From Planoprotostelium fungivorum (lineage: Eukaryota; Evosea; Variosea; Cavosteliida; Cavosteliaceae), in the NCBI GenBank assembly GCA_003024175.1, contig MDYQ01000090.1, forward strand, positions 33,746 through 97,745: 64,000 bases of DNA. Direction: 5' to 3'. The position numbers and the translations under genes are program-made. Position 1 is the first letter of the stretch. Every line of letters begins with the position of its first letter. Below, one piece after another: positions 26,454 to 36,951 of this stretch. The notes under the pieces were generated by a model, which did not search any database, had not been told where the DNA came from, and worked only from the letters and a program-made list of their open reading frames with translations.

Positions 26454-28783
26454 CTACGCAGATCCATCTACAGAGGTCTTTGTTTCCGATTGATATCGAT
26501 CGTTTAATCTCTTCCATCGAGTCATCAGCTTGTGATGGATGGGATTCTATGATGATCAGTCTCGCATCGTAGATGTGCGTTCACATCACGATGGCATCGA
26601 GAGACGATGCTCTTGACCACGATGAGGGACATCCTCATGTCTCTATCATCAGGGGGAATGTCTTTCATACGTTGGATCATCTGAAGCAGTGAGGGATGAT
26701 ATCATGAGAGATGTCGTAGGGTGAGTACCTTGTCGAGTGCAGTGGATATGGTAGAGATAGAAGCACAGTGACATCCCACACGGAACAAACGAGCTGCGAA
26801 TTCGTCATCTACAACGTTGTAGATGACATATACCTGGGTATTCGAAGCGTAAGTTGGGAAAGGCCATGCAGCGATCGTAGATGGCCCACAGCAATGGATT
26901 GATGTCTGTCTACAATGAGCCATCTCCCCTATTCTCATCCCACCTTGTCTCGTTCCATGTTTCTGACAGAATTCTCCCAGAATTGTACAATACACCTCCA
27001 CATCCATCTTCCTCTTCAATTGGTTCTGCCGATGACGTCATCACACGTCATCACACGTCACATTCTCACGGTGAATAGATCGACGATGCGACTGGTAGGT
27101 CCGCCCACGATTTGAATCTTGATTCCCAGGGCACAGATGCGTGAGAGTAATCCTTCTTCCACGTCATCTCCCCTCCTGATCAAGTTCTTGCACTTTGAGA
27201 TGTAATCCGATGCATCGTGATAATGTTCGTCCTGTACAGTACATTGAACGAACGGAAGATGTGGTAAACTTACTCCAGGTGATGTCTGCCTCTTGTATGT
27301 ACTGTGGGCGAGATGGTAGAGCAGTCGAACTCGATCGATCTTCTTTGATCTCCGAGTGTGATTGCTGTACTGAGAAGAGTGAGTCCATTCTGTACATCTC
27401 TCATCGATGATTTTCATCTCACTTGATAAGACAGCTTCAGCATCTCGGATGCGGCTTTCCAAGTCTTCGCAACACAGAAACGAAAACTGATGAATGTCAA
27501 ATGTAGACGAAAGAGATGAACGATAGGGCACCCCATGTCACGAGTGATCAGGGCCATCGGCTCGTTGTAGCGGGCATCGTCGAACTTTCCATCCGAGAGA
27601 TGGTGGAGCTGTTCAAAGAGGGAAATCGGGGTGCTCCATCTGTCGATATGATCAGATGAGATTTGAAAGAGAAGCCATTCACTCGTTCGCTTCTCCAATG
27701 GACAGCATGAGCATCATCATGTCACCGATCTGGATGTCTGCTGTGTCATCAGTCGAATGGAAAAGTCTACAAATTTTCACTCGACATCTGCATAATACGT
27801 TCGAGGACGTCGTCCACTTTAGGTGAACTGTTCATGAGCTACAAGGATTCTCAGAACGATGATCCAATTGTGAGGATCCCACCTTGAGGCCGATACAGAT
27901 CATCGTGAAGATGAGATGGTTCTCTGGGTTATCCGCCGTGAAACAAATGGGCTTATGTGCGTCGGCATACTTGGCGGTGATTGCCATACAAGCCAAGACG
28001 AAACAACTCTTCATCTGCATTCGTCAGATGTCGTTCGGGGGAATGTCAGCACCTCCTTCTTCACGAAGAGGGAAGCCCCTCTCGCTGCGTTGACCATGGA
28101 TTGACCTCTGTGTATTGCTGCATACTGAGATCGGGTGAGTTACGTACGGTGGGAGACTTAACTATATGGGTGAGTTCGAAGAGGCATTCGTAGTAGATTT
28201 CGCGTGCCCGGGGATCTGAATCTGAGGCCGAGAGGGTGTTCAATATCTGTCGGTGATGAGAAGAAATTTCTTTCTTTTCGAGATTAACCTCGATGGACCT
28301 CTTGAAGCAGTCTTCCGCTTTCGTGTCGATTTCGATCTCTATAATTTCAATCAGATGAGATGTGATGTGATGCCATCACCTTTCCATCTCTTTCCGCTGT
28401 CTTTCAACCATCTAGAGACGGAGATGAGATATTCTCGACCGTCTTCTTCGGGCTCTTGAAAGAGATCTGAGAGCCGGCAGGCGAGGAAGTGGACTGCAGA
28501 AGTCATGAATAGTCTCTCTCAAGGAAAATCAGTAAATCCCACCCTCTGCTTCACAACCTCGAAAGCCTATCGAACTTCTATCCCATAGTAGGTAAGACCA
28601 ACCGATGAGATCTGCATGACGAATTGGAGAGGATTCATGGAAGAACTTTCGATAGAAGTTGTTCAATTCCAATACTAAATTGGAGGGTTGTTCCGCACGA
28701 AGTCCATGATTAGAGATGATTTCTGATGAAGGTGTCAGAATGAAATATTCGGCAGTTGTTCTCTCACCCTCGATCGACGACAT
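26454..28783 (-). CDS. Helical (possibly TPR-like) protein of unknown function
   Basis: Many small exons can be chained from ATG 28783 (MSSIE, then EIISNHGLRAEQPSNLVLE after a 45-nt intron) to a TAG at 26454. Supported pieces are FYRKFFHESSPIRHADLIGW, HFLACRLSDLFQEPEEDGRE, EIEIDTKAEDCFKRSIEVNL, SDSDPRAREIYYECLFELTH, MAITAKYADAHKP and, near the end, MIQRMKDIPPDDRDMRMSLI with a basic C-terminus. The alternation of amphipathic helices suggests a TPR or armadillo-like scaffold. A ciliary role is conceivable because it is convergent with BBS1, but that is only positional inference, and I do not recognise the family. The intron near 26804-26827 holds the longest palindrome of the window. Some exon joins were not checked and the 3' exons are the least certain. 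Confidence 0.45.
26804..26827. repeat. 24-nt perfect palindrome in an intron
   Basis: The core TCTACAACGTTGTAGA is extended by four matching bases on each side, so the whole of 26804-26827 reads the same on both strands. It sits in an intron-like gap of the minus-strand helical protein gene. Confidence 0.9.
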
Positions 28784-29033
28784 ATGTGTTCTTCGTATCG
28801 TCTTCTCGTGTGTGTGTATGTGTGTCTGCGTCTGTGATGAGGTGACTCACTTCTCCTGGATTTTCTGATCTACAACGAAACAAATAAATCGAGAAGAATT
28901 CATAAAAAAAGATAGGATGTACGAGCGACACAGAGTATCGTCGCCTTCTCGCCTGCCTTCAATCACTACAGTGAAAGACATTATGTTTATTATTCTCTAA
29001 CTACACAAAGAGAACGTCGTGCCGTCTTCACCT
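28784..29033. other. Intergenic region
   Basis: This is the 5' flank of the helical-protein gene and the 3' flank of the OPA3-like gene. It has a short GTGTGT-rich run near 28810 and a minus-strand AATAAA near 28990 that could serve OPA3. No gene is seen. Confidence 0.5.
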
Positions 29034-29723
29034 TTACACCTCCAAATGATGATGGAGAAACTCTCTCAACTCTGTGATTTTGAACCGAATCTCAGTGATT
29101 TCCAAAGAGTCTTTGGCCCGTCCTTCCCTCTGCTGAATTTTAGAACCTTCCTCGTTCTCGTCTCGATGCTTCAACAATATAGATGACGCACTCTGTTCCT
29201 TTCTGAATGGTGTTCAAAGCCTCTTGTTGCTGTTGTTGTGGGTCGGTCCCTTCTCTCTGTTGTTCTAGCAGCTTGAATTTGGTCTCCAACTCGATCAATC
29301 TGGACTTCATATCCACCAATTGTGAATTCAATTCCTCCTTCTTCGCCGTCTCTGATGCCTGCGTGCGATGAACAATCTGACGATTGAAATCATCCGATCC
29401 ATCCGGACACTCACCTTGCTTCTGGCTGTTTCAAAAACCACGATCAATACGGCGATCGTGAATACAATCGCTTCACCTAACATGTCCGCGCAGAGGACCA
29501 CGGCCTTTTCTCCCGAAATGGGAATGGCCATCAGTTCTTCCTCCTTCAACCCCAACATCCTTCGTTTCAGAGACAACTCGAAGTTGTGGTAGGTTTGGGC
29601 AGAACGGAGGCACCCCTTTCGAAATACGGGTGACGTCTTTGCATATTGTTTGATGGAGTTGGCTACAGGTTTCGATAACGTCTTGATGAACAAAGACCCG
29701 AGTTTGATGAGAGGAAGTACCAT
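29034..29723 (-). CDS. OPA3: OPA3-like mitochondrial protein
   Basis: The first exon (from ATG 29723) encodes MVLPLIKLGSLFIKTLSKPV, then ANSIKQYAKTSPVFRKGCLR and AVVLCADMLGEAIVFTIAVL. This is the full OPA3 pattern of an N-terminal targeting helix and a membrane-embedded ADLLGE helix. An intron (donor at about 29416) leads to a coiled-coil exon: SETAKKEELNSQLVDMKSRL with ETKFKLLEQQ and a short glutamine run. The frame stops at 29140, but a further exon reading EGRAKDSLEITEIRFKITEL and ending at the TAA at 29034 is coding-like, so I extend the gene through one more intron. OPA3 proteins act at the mitochondrial membranes and influence their morphology. The C-terminal coiled coil is typical of the family. 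The last exon is the uncertain part. Confidence 0.85.
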
Positions 29724-29844
29724 GATGCTCTACGAGATCGCGAAATACCAAGAAAATGGCCGGGCCTCGTTGTATGTACATAATCAAGTCCATTTTACAC
29801 GAATTTCGCACGTTCCACGCTCATCATCTCTCTATTGAAACACT

Positions 29845-31342
29845 TTATTGAGGTGGTGCGGGAGGTCTGAAGCCAGGATGCATCGCCCCCGGTTGTAAGG
29901 CGGCCAGATTGATACCGGCTCCCATATTCAATCTTCCCGGTGCAGCTCTGCCCGGTGGCGGTGTACCGCCTGCAGCCGGTGGAGGCATCCTTTGAGGCGG
30001 TCCACGAGACGGAGGTGGAGCTCCTGCTCCAGCGGGAGGGGGTCCACGGGAGGGTGGGCCCGGATTCATCGGAGCTCCACGAGAAGGTGGAGCTCCCGCA
30101 GGTACGGGTGGTCTGGGTGGCATCCCCGCTGCATCTTTCAGCCCCCACACGAAATCTCATACAATTGCTCACCTGACGGACCAGCGGAGCCAGGTACAGG
30201 TGGCCGTGGGTTGTTGCCCCTGGCAACCGGCGGGCTGGCTGACGGGGGAGAAGCGGCACCCGGTCGTGGAGCTGGAGCGGGCCGGGGTGGTGCTCCCGAC
30301 GGAGGGCCAGGCCGTGCGATGGGGGGTGGGGAGGGGGCGGGAGCGGGGATGGAGCGTACGGAGGGTGGTGTAACCGGGGCGGGGGCGGGGGCGGGGCGGC
30401 CGGGGGGTGGACGGTTCATGGTGCCTGGGGTGGGAGGGGCTGCCTTCACTGGAGCACTTCGAACGGGGGCGGGTGGGGTGTGAATGACGGGTGGTGGGAT
30501 GTTCGAAAAGCCTTGGTCGTATCCCTCATCGTAACTCTGATCGTAACCTTCATCGTAACTCTGATCGTAACCCTGATCGTAAGTCTCTTCGTAATTCTCT
30601 TCGTACGTTTCCTCTTGGTAATGCTCGGCGGGGGGAGGGATGTCTTCGTAAGAGATGGGAGGTGGGATGGGAGCTGATCGAGGTGTGATGTGTGGTTGGG
30701 TGGGAGGCATCGAGGACTTGGTCGGAGGTGGAGGTCCTATCGGACGACTCGGACGATCGATGGCCGGAGGGGGAGGGGGCTGATTACGCATGGGAATGTT
30801 GGCAGGTGGAAGTCTCATCGGGGGTGGAATGCTGGCAGTTGGAAGTCTCATGGGAGGTGCACTCGATGGAGGACGAGAGGCAGTGGAAGGTGATGCTGAA
30901 TGGGGTCACAACAGACATCGATTCGATATCGACAAAATTTGTGGTTGTGATAGATCGAGTGATAGAGGAATGATGCAGTCGAATAAGATCATATCACCTG
31001 CAGGTGGTGCTCTGGGAGGTGGTCCACCCGCTGACTTTGGGGCGGATGATGTAACGCCGAAGAGTTTATCCCACTCGGCTTCAAAGTCAATCTCATCGAC
31101 GGAGGGTAATGTCGCAGGACCTTTCGGTATCTAAAAAGATGCATGTTAACATTTGAGCTCGAATCAGAATTTTAGAGGTACAACCCATCTGGCATTGAAT
31201 GGGAAATGTTGATAAGATGACTCACGGTGGGTAGAGCTATGGACTCGCGATATTCGGCTACCTCAACCTTCTTCTTGGGAGTAAGATCTAAATCCTCAGA
31301 TAACTCTGCCAGAGCTGCCTGGAGTTCATCAAAGTCAGACAT
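29845..31342 (-). CDS. Proline-rich, intrinsically disordered protein
   Basis: The start is the ATG at 31342 (MSDFDELQAALAELSEDLDL). A short acidic helical N-terminus is followed by IPKGPATLPSVDEIDFEAEW. A long proline-rich region then runs to the stop at 29845, with polyproline runs (PPPPPAIDRPSRPIGPPPP), a tyrosine/acidic repeat block (YDQGYDQSYDEG units at about 30520-30620) and a C-terminus ending MHPGFRPPAPPQ. The composition fits a scaffold for SH3, WW or profilin-type partners in actin organisation. No WH2, EVH1 or other catalytic domain is seen, so this is inference. The stop codon TAA lies inside an AATAAA hexamer. Base composition is strongly G+C-skewed by the proline codons. It is divergent from the GNAT gene, with 86 bp between starts. 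Confidence 0.8.
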
Positions 31343-31428
31343 TGTTAACGATGTTGGCTGAAGATCTTCTTTGCCAATCTGTTCTGCCGGTTTCAAAACA
31401 ATGAGCTGACACCAGATCACATCTTTCC

Positions 31429-31979
31429 ATGGAAGGGCACCAGGAAGACGGACCAACAATCCTCGTGATCCAGGGTGGGAAACATTTACTGAATAAAGGA
31501 AATCCTCACGAAACCACGATCAAAGAGGCTCAATCTCTCGAGCGCACCATCTTTCCAAAGTCAGAGGCAATGGATCTATCTTCAGAGCTATCGAAACGAA
31601 ATACGATTGGTATCTTCGCCGTTGACGAGAGGGCCATCATTTTGGGATACTGTATCGTGTCTCGAACTGGATCCACTTCACAGATACAGAAGGTGGCCGT
31701 CCATTCTGATCACCGACGGAAAGGTATCCACAATAACTGGTCTTCTTTTCATCGTCAATCGGTCGAACGCGTTTGAGATACTGTCCAGGGATCGCAAGGA
31801 GGATGTTGTCAAGGCTGATCGGTGACACGACTGAGGGTAGTACGCTCAACTTGTGGGTCGATGTGAACCGAAGTGCAGCGGTGGCTCTTTACAACTCTCT
31901 GGGCTTTGAAGTCATTCGACGGCGGCAAGATTACTATGGAAAGGGAAGAGACGGTTCATTTCTGCAATTGTCCACTTGA
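31429..31979 (+). CDS. GNAT-family N-acetyltransferase
   Basis: Two exons are joined across an intron at about 31724-31790 (donor GTATCC, acceptor GTCCAG). Splicing unites HSDHRRKG with IARRMLSRLIG, which forms the acetyl-CoA pyrophosphate-binding signature RRKGIA of the GNAT fold. Upstream strands are NTIGIFAVDERAIILGYCIV and STSQIQKVAVHSD. Downstream LNLWVDVNRSAAVALYNSLG followed by FEVIRRRQDYYG is the RimI-like beta5-alpha4 region that usually recognises the acceptor. The product of about 160 residues is a single domain. The closest type is RimI/NAA10-like peptide acetyltransferase, but the substrate cannot be told from sequence alone. Confidence 0.85.
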
Positions 31980-32213
31980 TCATGCACATTCCCCCGAAAG
32001 ACACTGTCTGGCTCATGGACCAAAGCACCGCGAGATCAACGTGACACCTTCTAAGATTCGAACATAAAGAGGCTCTTCTCTCCCTGGTTCTCTCGTCCCT
32101 ACCTAGCAGACCTTTTAGAAGACATTTATCCCGGTCTCCATAAAGGTTGTGGTTTGTGAAATATAGGGCGCTGATTATTCTGGAGTTTACGGGACACGGA
32201 GTTGGTAGAAGAG

Positions 32214-35200
32214 ATGGGGAAGGCACGCATCCTCCTCCTCTTTCTGTCTCTCACTATCGCTCAATCTTGCGATTTCTACATCAGCCAACGGGGGAGAGAT
32301 GATGCTCAATGCGGATCAATCTCGCAACCTTGTCTCACGCTCTTTCACACCATCGCCTCGACACGCAATAGAACGTCCGCCATCTTATGCATCGAACCCG
32401 GACCAGCATCTTACGAATGTCCAACTTCAGAACTCATCATAACAAACTCCATCACTCTTAGATCCGAAGGGGGTCGGGCTGTACTCAACTGCTCCCTCAC
32501 ACAACAAATTTTGGTCGTCGATGGTGACCCAGATCAGACCAATTTGACGATTATCGGTGAAGATAATGCATTCTATATCCTTCTTAATATCATCCAGGAT
32601 TTCAAATCATCGATTATTCTCCTCCCATGTTGATCGCCACGAATCTGAGCTCTCTGACCATCCGCGATTGTCATTTCGAGGTGAACTCCTCTCATCCGAC
32701 AGAAATTGACCCACCACAGTCGATCATAGCCTCCAATGTCAATGCGACTATTGTCATCCTGGAGACTCCAGTGATTACGGTGACCATCCACATCACATAT
32801 CGTTTCCCTCATGCATTATCAGATCACCGACAGTCGATTCGACTTCGGTTCGACCATTCGCGTGAGATATAATGGATGGAACGACACTTATGCCATCGCA
32901 TTCTGCTTCGCACAAAATACCATCACATCATCCATGTTGCAAACTCTGTCCATCGACATACGAGACAGCAGTATCACCTATTCTAATTTCACGGTGACCT
33001 TCCTCCCGTTTTAAATCCTAAAACCATCAAGGTGGCCGACAACTCGTGGTACGGCCTGGAGCGTTCAGCGTGGCACTTCACGTTGAAAAATAGTTACGCG
33101 TACAATCTCATCTACGCAGTAGAGGGTAATCTAGTGCAGTCAGGAGGCTCTTCCGGCTCACAAGATTCGATACCATTTCACATCACCTACGAAGACATGC
33201 TCGAATGTCTGTACCGTGAACGTCACACGTTAACTGACGCAAACAGCCGGTATCTTGTTGATGTCTTACCGCAACAATCAGATCATCGATGGAAATTTCG
33301 GAGGAAACCAGGGACCATTTCTCATCGAATTCTACAGTTCCTCGATCTCGGAATCCAACGTGGACATATCCAACAATGTCATCAACAATTGTAGTTCCGT
33401 GAGTTCGATTTCATCTCGATTTTATTTCGATTTTAATGTTTATCGTTTGCAGAGACAGGTGGTGGGGCACACGTTCAGTCCTCTGCATTTCTACGGCTCC
33501 GGTGTCTTTGCAACGAAATCGAATCTCACTCACTTCACCTTCCTCGTGAGGATCTACACCATTGTAGACGGACTGACCCCCTCAGATGAGCGACAATACG
33601 GTGACGAACAACAAGAGATATGGATCCATGGGAGCACTCATCAACGCTCATCTGGAGGAAGAGATGAACGAAGAAGAGAATTCAGATTTCATTGCCATGA
33701 CCGTAACGGGCAACACTTTCTCGAATAATAATCTGGAAGAATTACCTTACTTGGTCGGTTGTAAATCGAAGCAGATCATATCGGTGAGGGTTTTGATCGT
33801 ATGTGACTGATGGAGGTAGAATCTATTCAGTAGTAACAATTTCACGTCAAATACTGGAAGTGGTTACAAGTGAGATGTCTCACGAGTCGATGTCATGACA
33901 TCGTTCAGGATGGCCAGCCTGGCTCTATTTGATGCGTTCCTGAAAAACAATTTCTTTTTCGTGGGAAACAACACATTTTCCAGAAATCACATGGATAATT
34001 TTCACTTGGTCACGCAGGGGGACATCTCTCAATCACTCATGTCCTTCTACAACAACGAATTCTCCTCGAATATTCCACACAGTGCACCACTTCACATCAA
34101 GGTGATCCGATGCTCATCGCCCGCGACTGATGCGTTGTAGATCGAACAGAAGTGCGTCAGCTCACCCATTTTATTTTCCTTCGACGAAAACAAATTCATC
34201 GGCAACCAAGCGGGTGCCGTACAGATCGATCTGTACTGTGATCAATTTAATTCGGGGAAGATCAATATCACAGGTGATCGATCTCATCTGTCTCTCTAAC
34301 TGGATGACAGGTGATTCGTACATCAACAACACGGGAGGCATCGCGGGTGCCTTCTACGTCAGAACACGTCACGAGAGCGTCACCACTAGCAACGGTTTCT
34401 TCATCGACCGAGCGGAATTTCGTGGAAATAAGGCCGTGTACAGCGAATGGCCTTGGGGTGGTGCAGTCTCGATCGATGTGCTGATGGGACTATTATGGGT
34501 CAACACTACCGTATTCGAGGGTGAGGTCCACACGTTTCACCTGAGCTGACATCTCGCAGAAAACTCCGCCATCATGGGAGGAGCCATAGGAACCAACACC
34601 CACGTCCTCTCCTTGCACCAATCCACCTTCATACGTAACCACGGTGAGATATCGGTGAAATTTCGTCGTTTGATGGTCGACAGCGTCGACGAGTGGTAAC
34701 GATTTGGCATCCAAGGAGCCCATGGATGTTGTTACGTCGGATAATTCATTTTACGCCGCTCCCGGAGTATTTGTAGACGTACAAGTGATACACGATCTCG
34801 TGTTAGACGGTGCAATGTGTCCCGCAGGTTACGTATTGATCAACAACAAAGACCCCGGAAGTGAGTGACGTCATCATTCGTCATCCATCTGATGATGGAT
34901 CAGAGCCCACACAATATTCCTGCCAGAGGTGTCCACCAGGAACGTACAGGATACACAACATGTCCACACCCATGGGAAGCTTAGAATGTCACTCGTGTGT
35001 ATCTGTGATCTATTGATGACGTCATCTGACGTATGCAGATGCCCCGACCATGCAGATTGTTCTGCGGGAGGGAATATCGTTACGGCCTATCCGAATCAAT
35101 GGTGCTACGAGGTGGTACCATCGTACGTAACTCGAGTTCTCATCGAGATCTCAGAATATCGACCAAATCTCTTGTACACCTTGTCCGGTGGGCTACTGTG

Positions 35201-36725
35201 TCAACGTCAGACAAGTCTGGAACGACACGTGCATCGACTCCCGCCAGGGCCAGGTGACCGGTGAAATTCCACGGAGATCTCACGGACTTCCAGCTGTGTA
35301 CGGATTGTAAGGAGGGCCACTCTGTGTCATTCTGGGGGGTAGACTGTGTTCCAGATTCTCACTGCTCTCCTTGGACCATTTCCCTTCTCATTCTAGGTGG
35401 TTTCCTGCTCGTTTCTCTCTTCGTCTACACTGCCCTCGGTGAATCTGCCATCTGGAGGATCTTACTCAACTTCATCAACGTATGACGTCATCATATGGCT
35501 CGTTGTAGATTGACGTGGGACAGATCTTGTCGGTCTTGTTGATCTCGCAGACGGGTAGCTCCATGGAGATGTTGACTTTACTGTCGTTCAACATGAACGC
35601 TTCTTCCGGTGGCTCATTCTGTATGTTCAGAGGTGTATCTCAGGTGATATCACATGTGACATCATAGAGAATGACGTCACTGACTCGGGCAGCTGGAGAA
35701 GATGTTGATCCAATTGGGAAACTTTTTTGCTCTCATCGCTGTGTTGGCCATCGTGTACATCCTTCAGAAGATCTACGATGCTTGCAAGAGACAAGATTAC
35801 TATCGTTTCATCGAATCGATCAACACGGGAGCCACCACAATGCGTTTCATCAAGGTGGGAGGGAGATGGAGAATCGGTGGGAATGATGACGTGGTAGGTG
35901 GCGGGTGTGGCGAGATTCACCAGAGCATTGGTATCGATCGGACTGTTTGTCTACTGGGGCACAACTTGGATATCTTTCCGTCTGGTAGATTGTACCAAAA
36001 TCGGGGGAGAACAGGTGATCGCTTCATCATCCCATCAATCGCAGCACTATCTTCGAATGGCTGACTCGACATCGACAGTTCCTCGTCTCAGCCGCTAACG
36101 TCCAGTGTTACAACGCGTGGCAGATTCTCATCTTCTTCTTCATCGTCTTGATCTTGATTCCGTTTCCCTTCTTCCTCGTCCTATTGAGGAGAGGAGTGTC
36201 CAGAGTCATTCCAGTGAATGCACACTATCACGCCATACTTCGCGTTCTGGAGAGACCTTACAAGACGGAGAAGAGATATTGGGAGTCAGTCATCACCAGC
36301 AGGGGTCTTCTGGTCAACGCCATCTTCTTCTTCGTCACGAACGATACGTGGAGGTCTCTCTTGTTGTGTTTCGTGTGAGTTGAACCGCACGGGACGATGA
36401 TGATGACGGATGGACAGATGCATGCTCTCTCTGTTGGCTCATCTCTCGATGGCACCATTCAAGAGACCGGAGGCACACATCTTGGAGACAATCTGTCTCT
36501 TCTGTCTCACCTTTGTAGCACGTGAGGGGGACACATACGAGAGTCAACTGATTCGTTACAGTGTTGGAGCTTCCAAAGGGCTTGTTCATCAGTCAGGGTG
36601 TGGCATTCAGCAGTCAAGCCATTCCTTGGCTGGAGTGGGCGTTCACTCTGGTTCCCCTCTCTTTCGGTTCCGCTCTCCTTATCTTCAGAGGATACCGATG
36701 GTTGAGACGGAAATTGAGGAGATGA
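32214..36725 (+). CDS. Large surface protein: beta-helix-like ectodomain, Cys-rich modules and C-terminal membrane segments
   Basis: The start ATG 32214 opens a signal peptide (MGKARILLLFLSLTIAQSC). The ectodomain (about 32260-34850) starts DAQCGSISQPCLTLFHTIA, the pattern seen at the start of parallel beta-helix (pectin-lyase-like) surface proteins. It continues with Asn-rich, repetitive strands such as FYNNEFSSN and LINNKDPG and many N-glycosylation sites. An ephrin-receptor-like Cys-rich region follows (CQRCPPGTYRIHN, CPDHADCSAGGNIV, LCTDCKEGHSVSFWGVDC). Several hydrophobic helices come next: TISLLILGGFLLVSLFVYTA, NFFALIAVLAIVYILQKIYD, FFIVLILIPFPFFLVLL and FTLVPLSFGSALLIF. The tail is basic (YRWLRRKLRR). 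Many introns are about 40 nt. The architecture suggests a receptor or adhesion protein of the plasma membrane; the ligand is unknown. AATAAA lies about 15 nt after the stop. Confidence 0.75.
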
Positions 36726-36951
36726 ATGTGAAAATAGAAATAAATCTGAGGATCGTGAGGCTTTTCGTATGAGACAAAAAATGATACGGGATAACGAGGA
36801 GAAAATGGAATTAAGACAAATCTCCGACTCATATTGAGAGAATAAAGAGTAGAAGACTGGCTGATGAACCTGAGATAGTAAACTGTATCAAAACGGTGAT
36901 AAATAAGAGGACATAGAGAAATTAGAGAGAACAGGAGAACAAACGATGATT

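Noticed and set aside
29992-30483. Glycine/arginine-rich plus-strand frame
   Set aside because: It is the antisense shadow of the proline-rich exon, whose frame has a start, spliceable introns and a polyadenylation signal.
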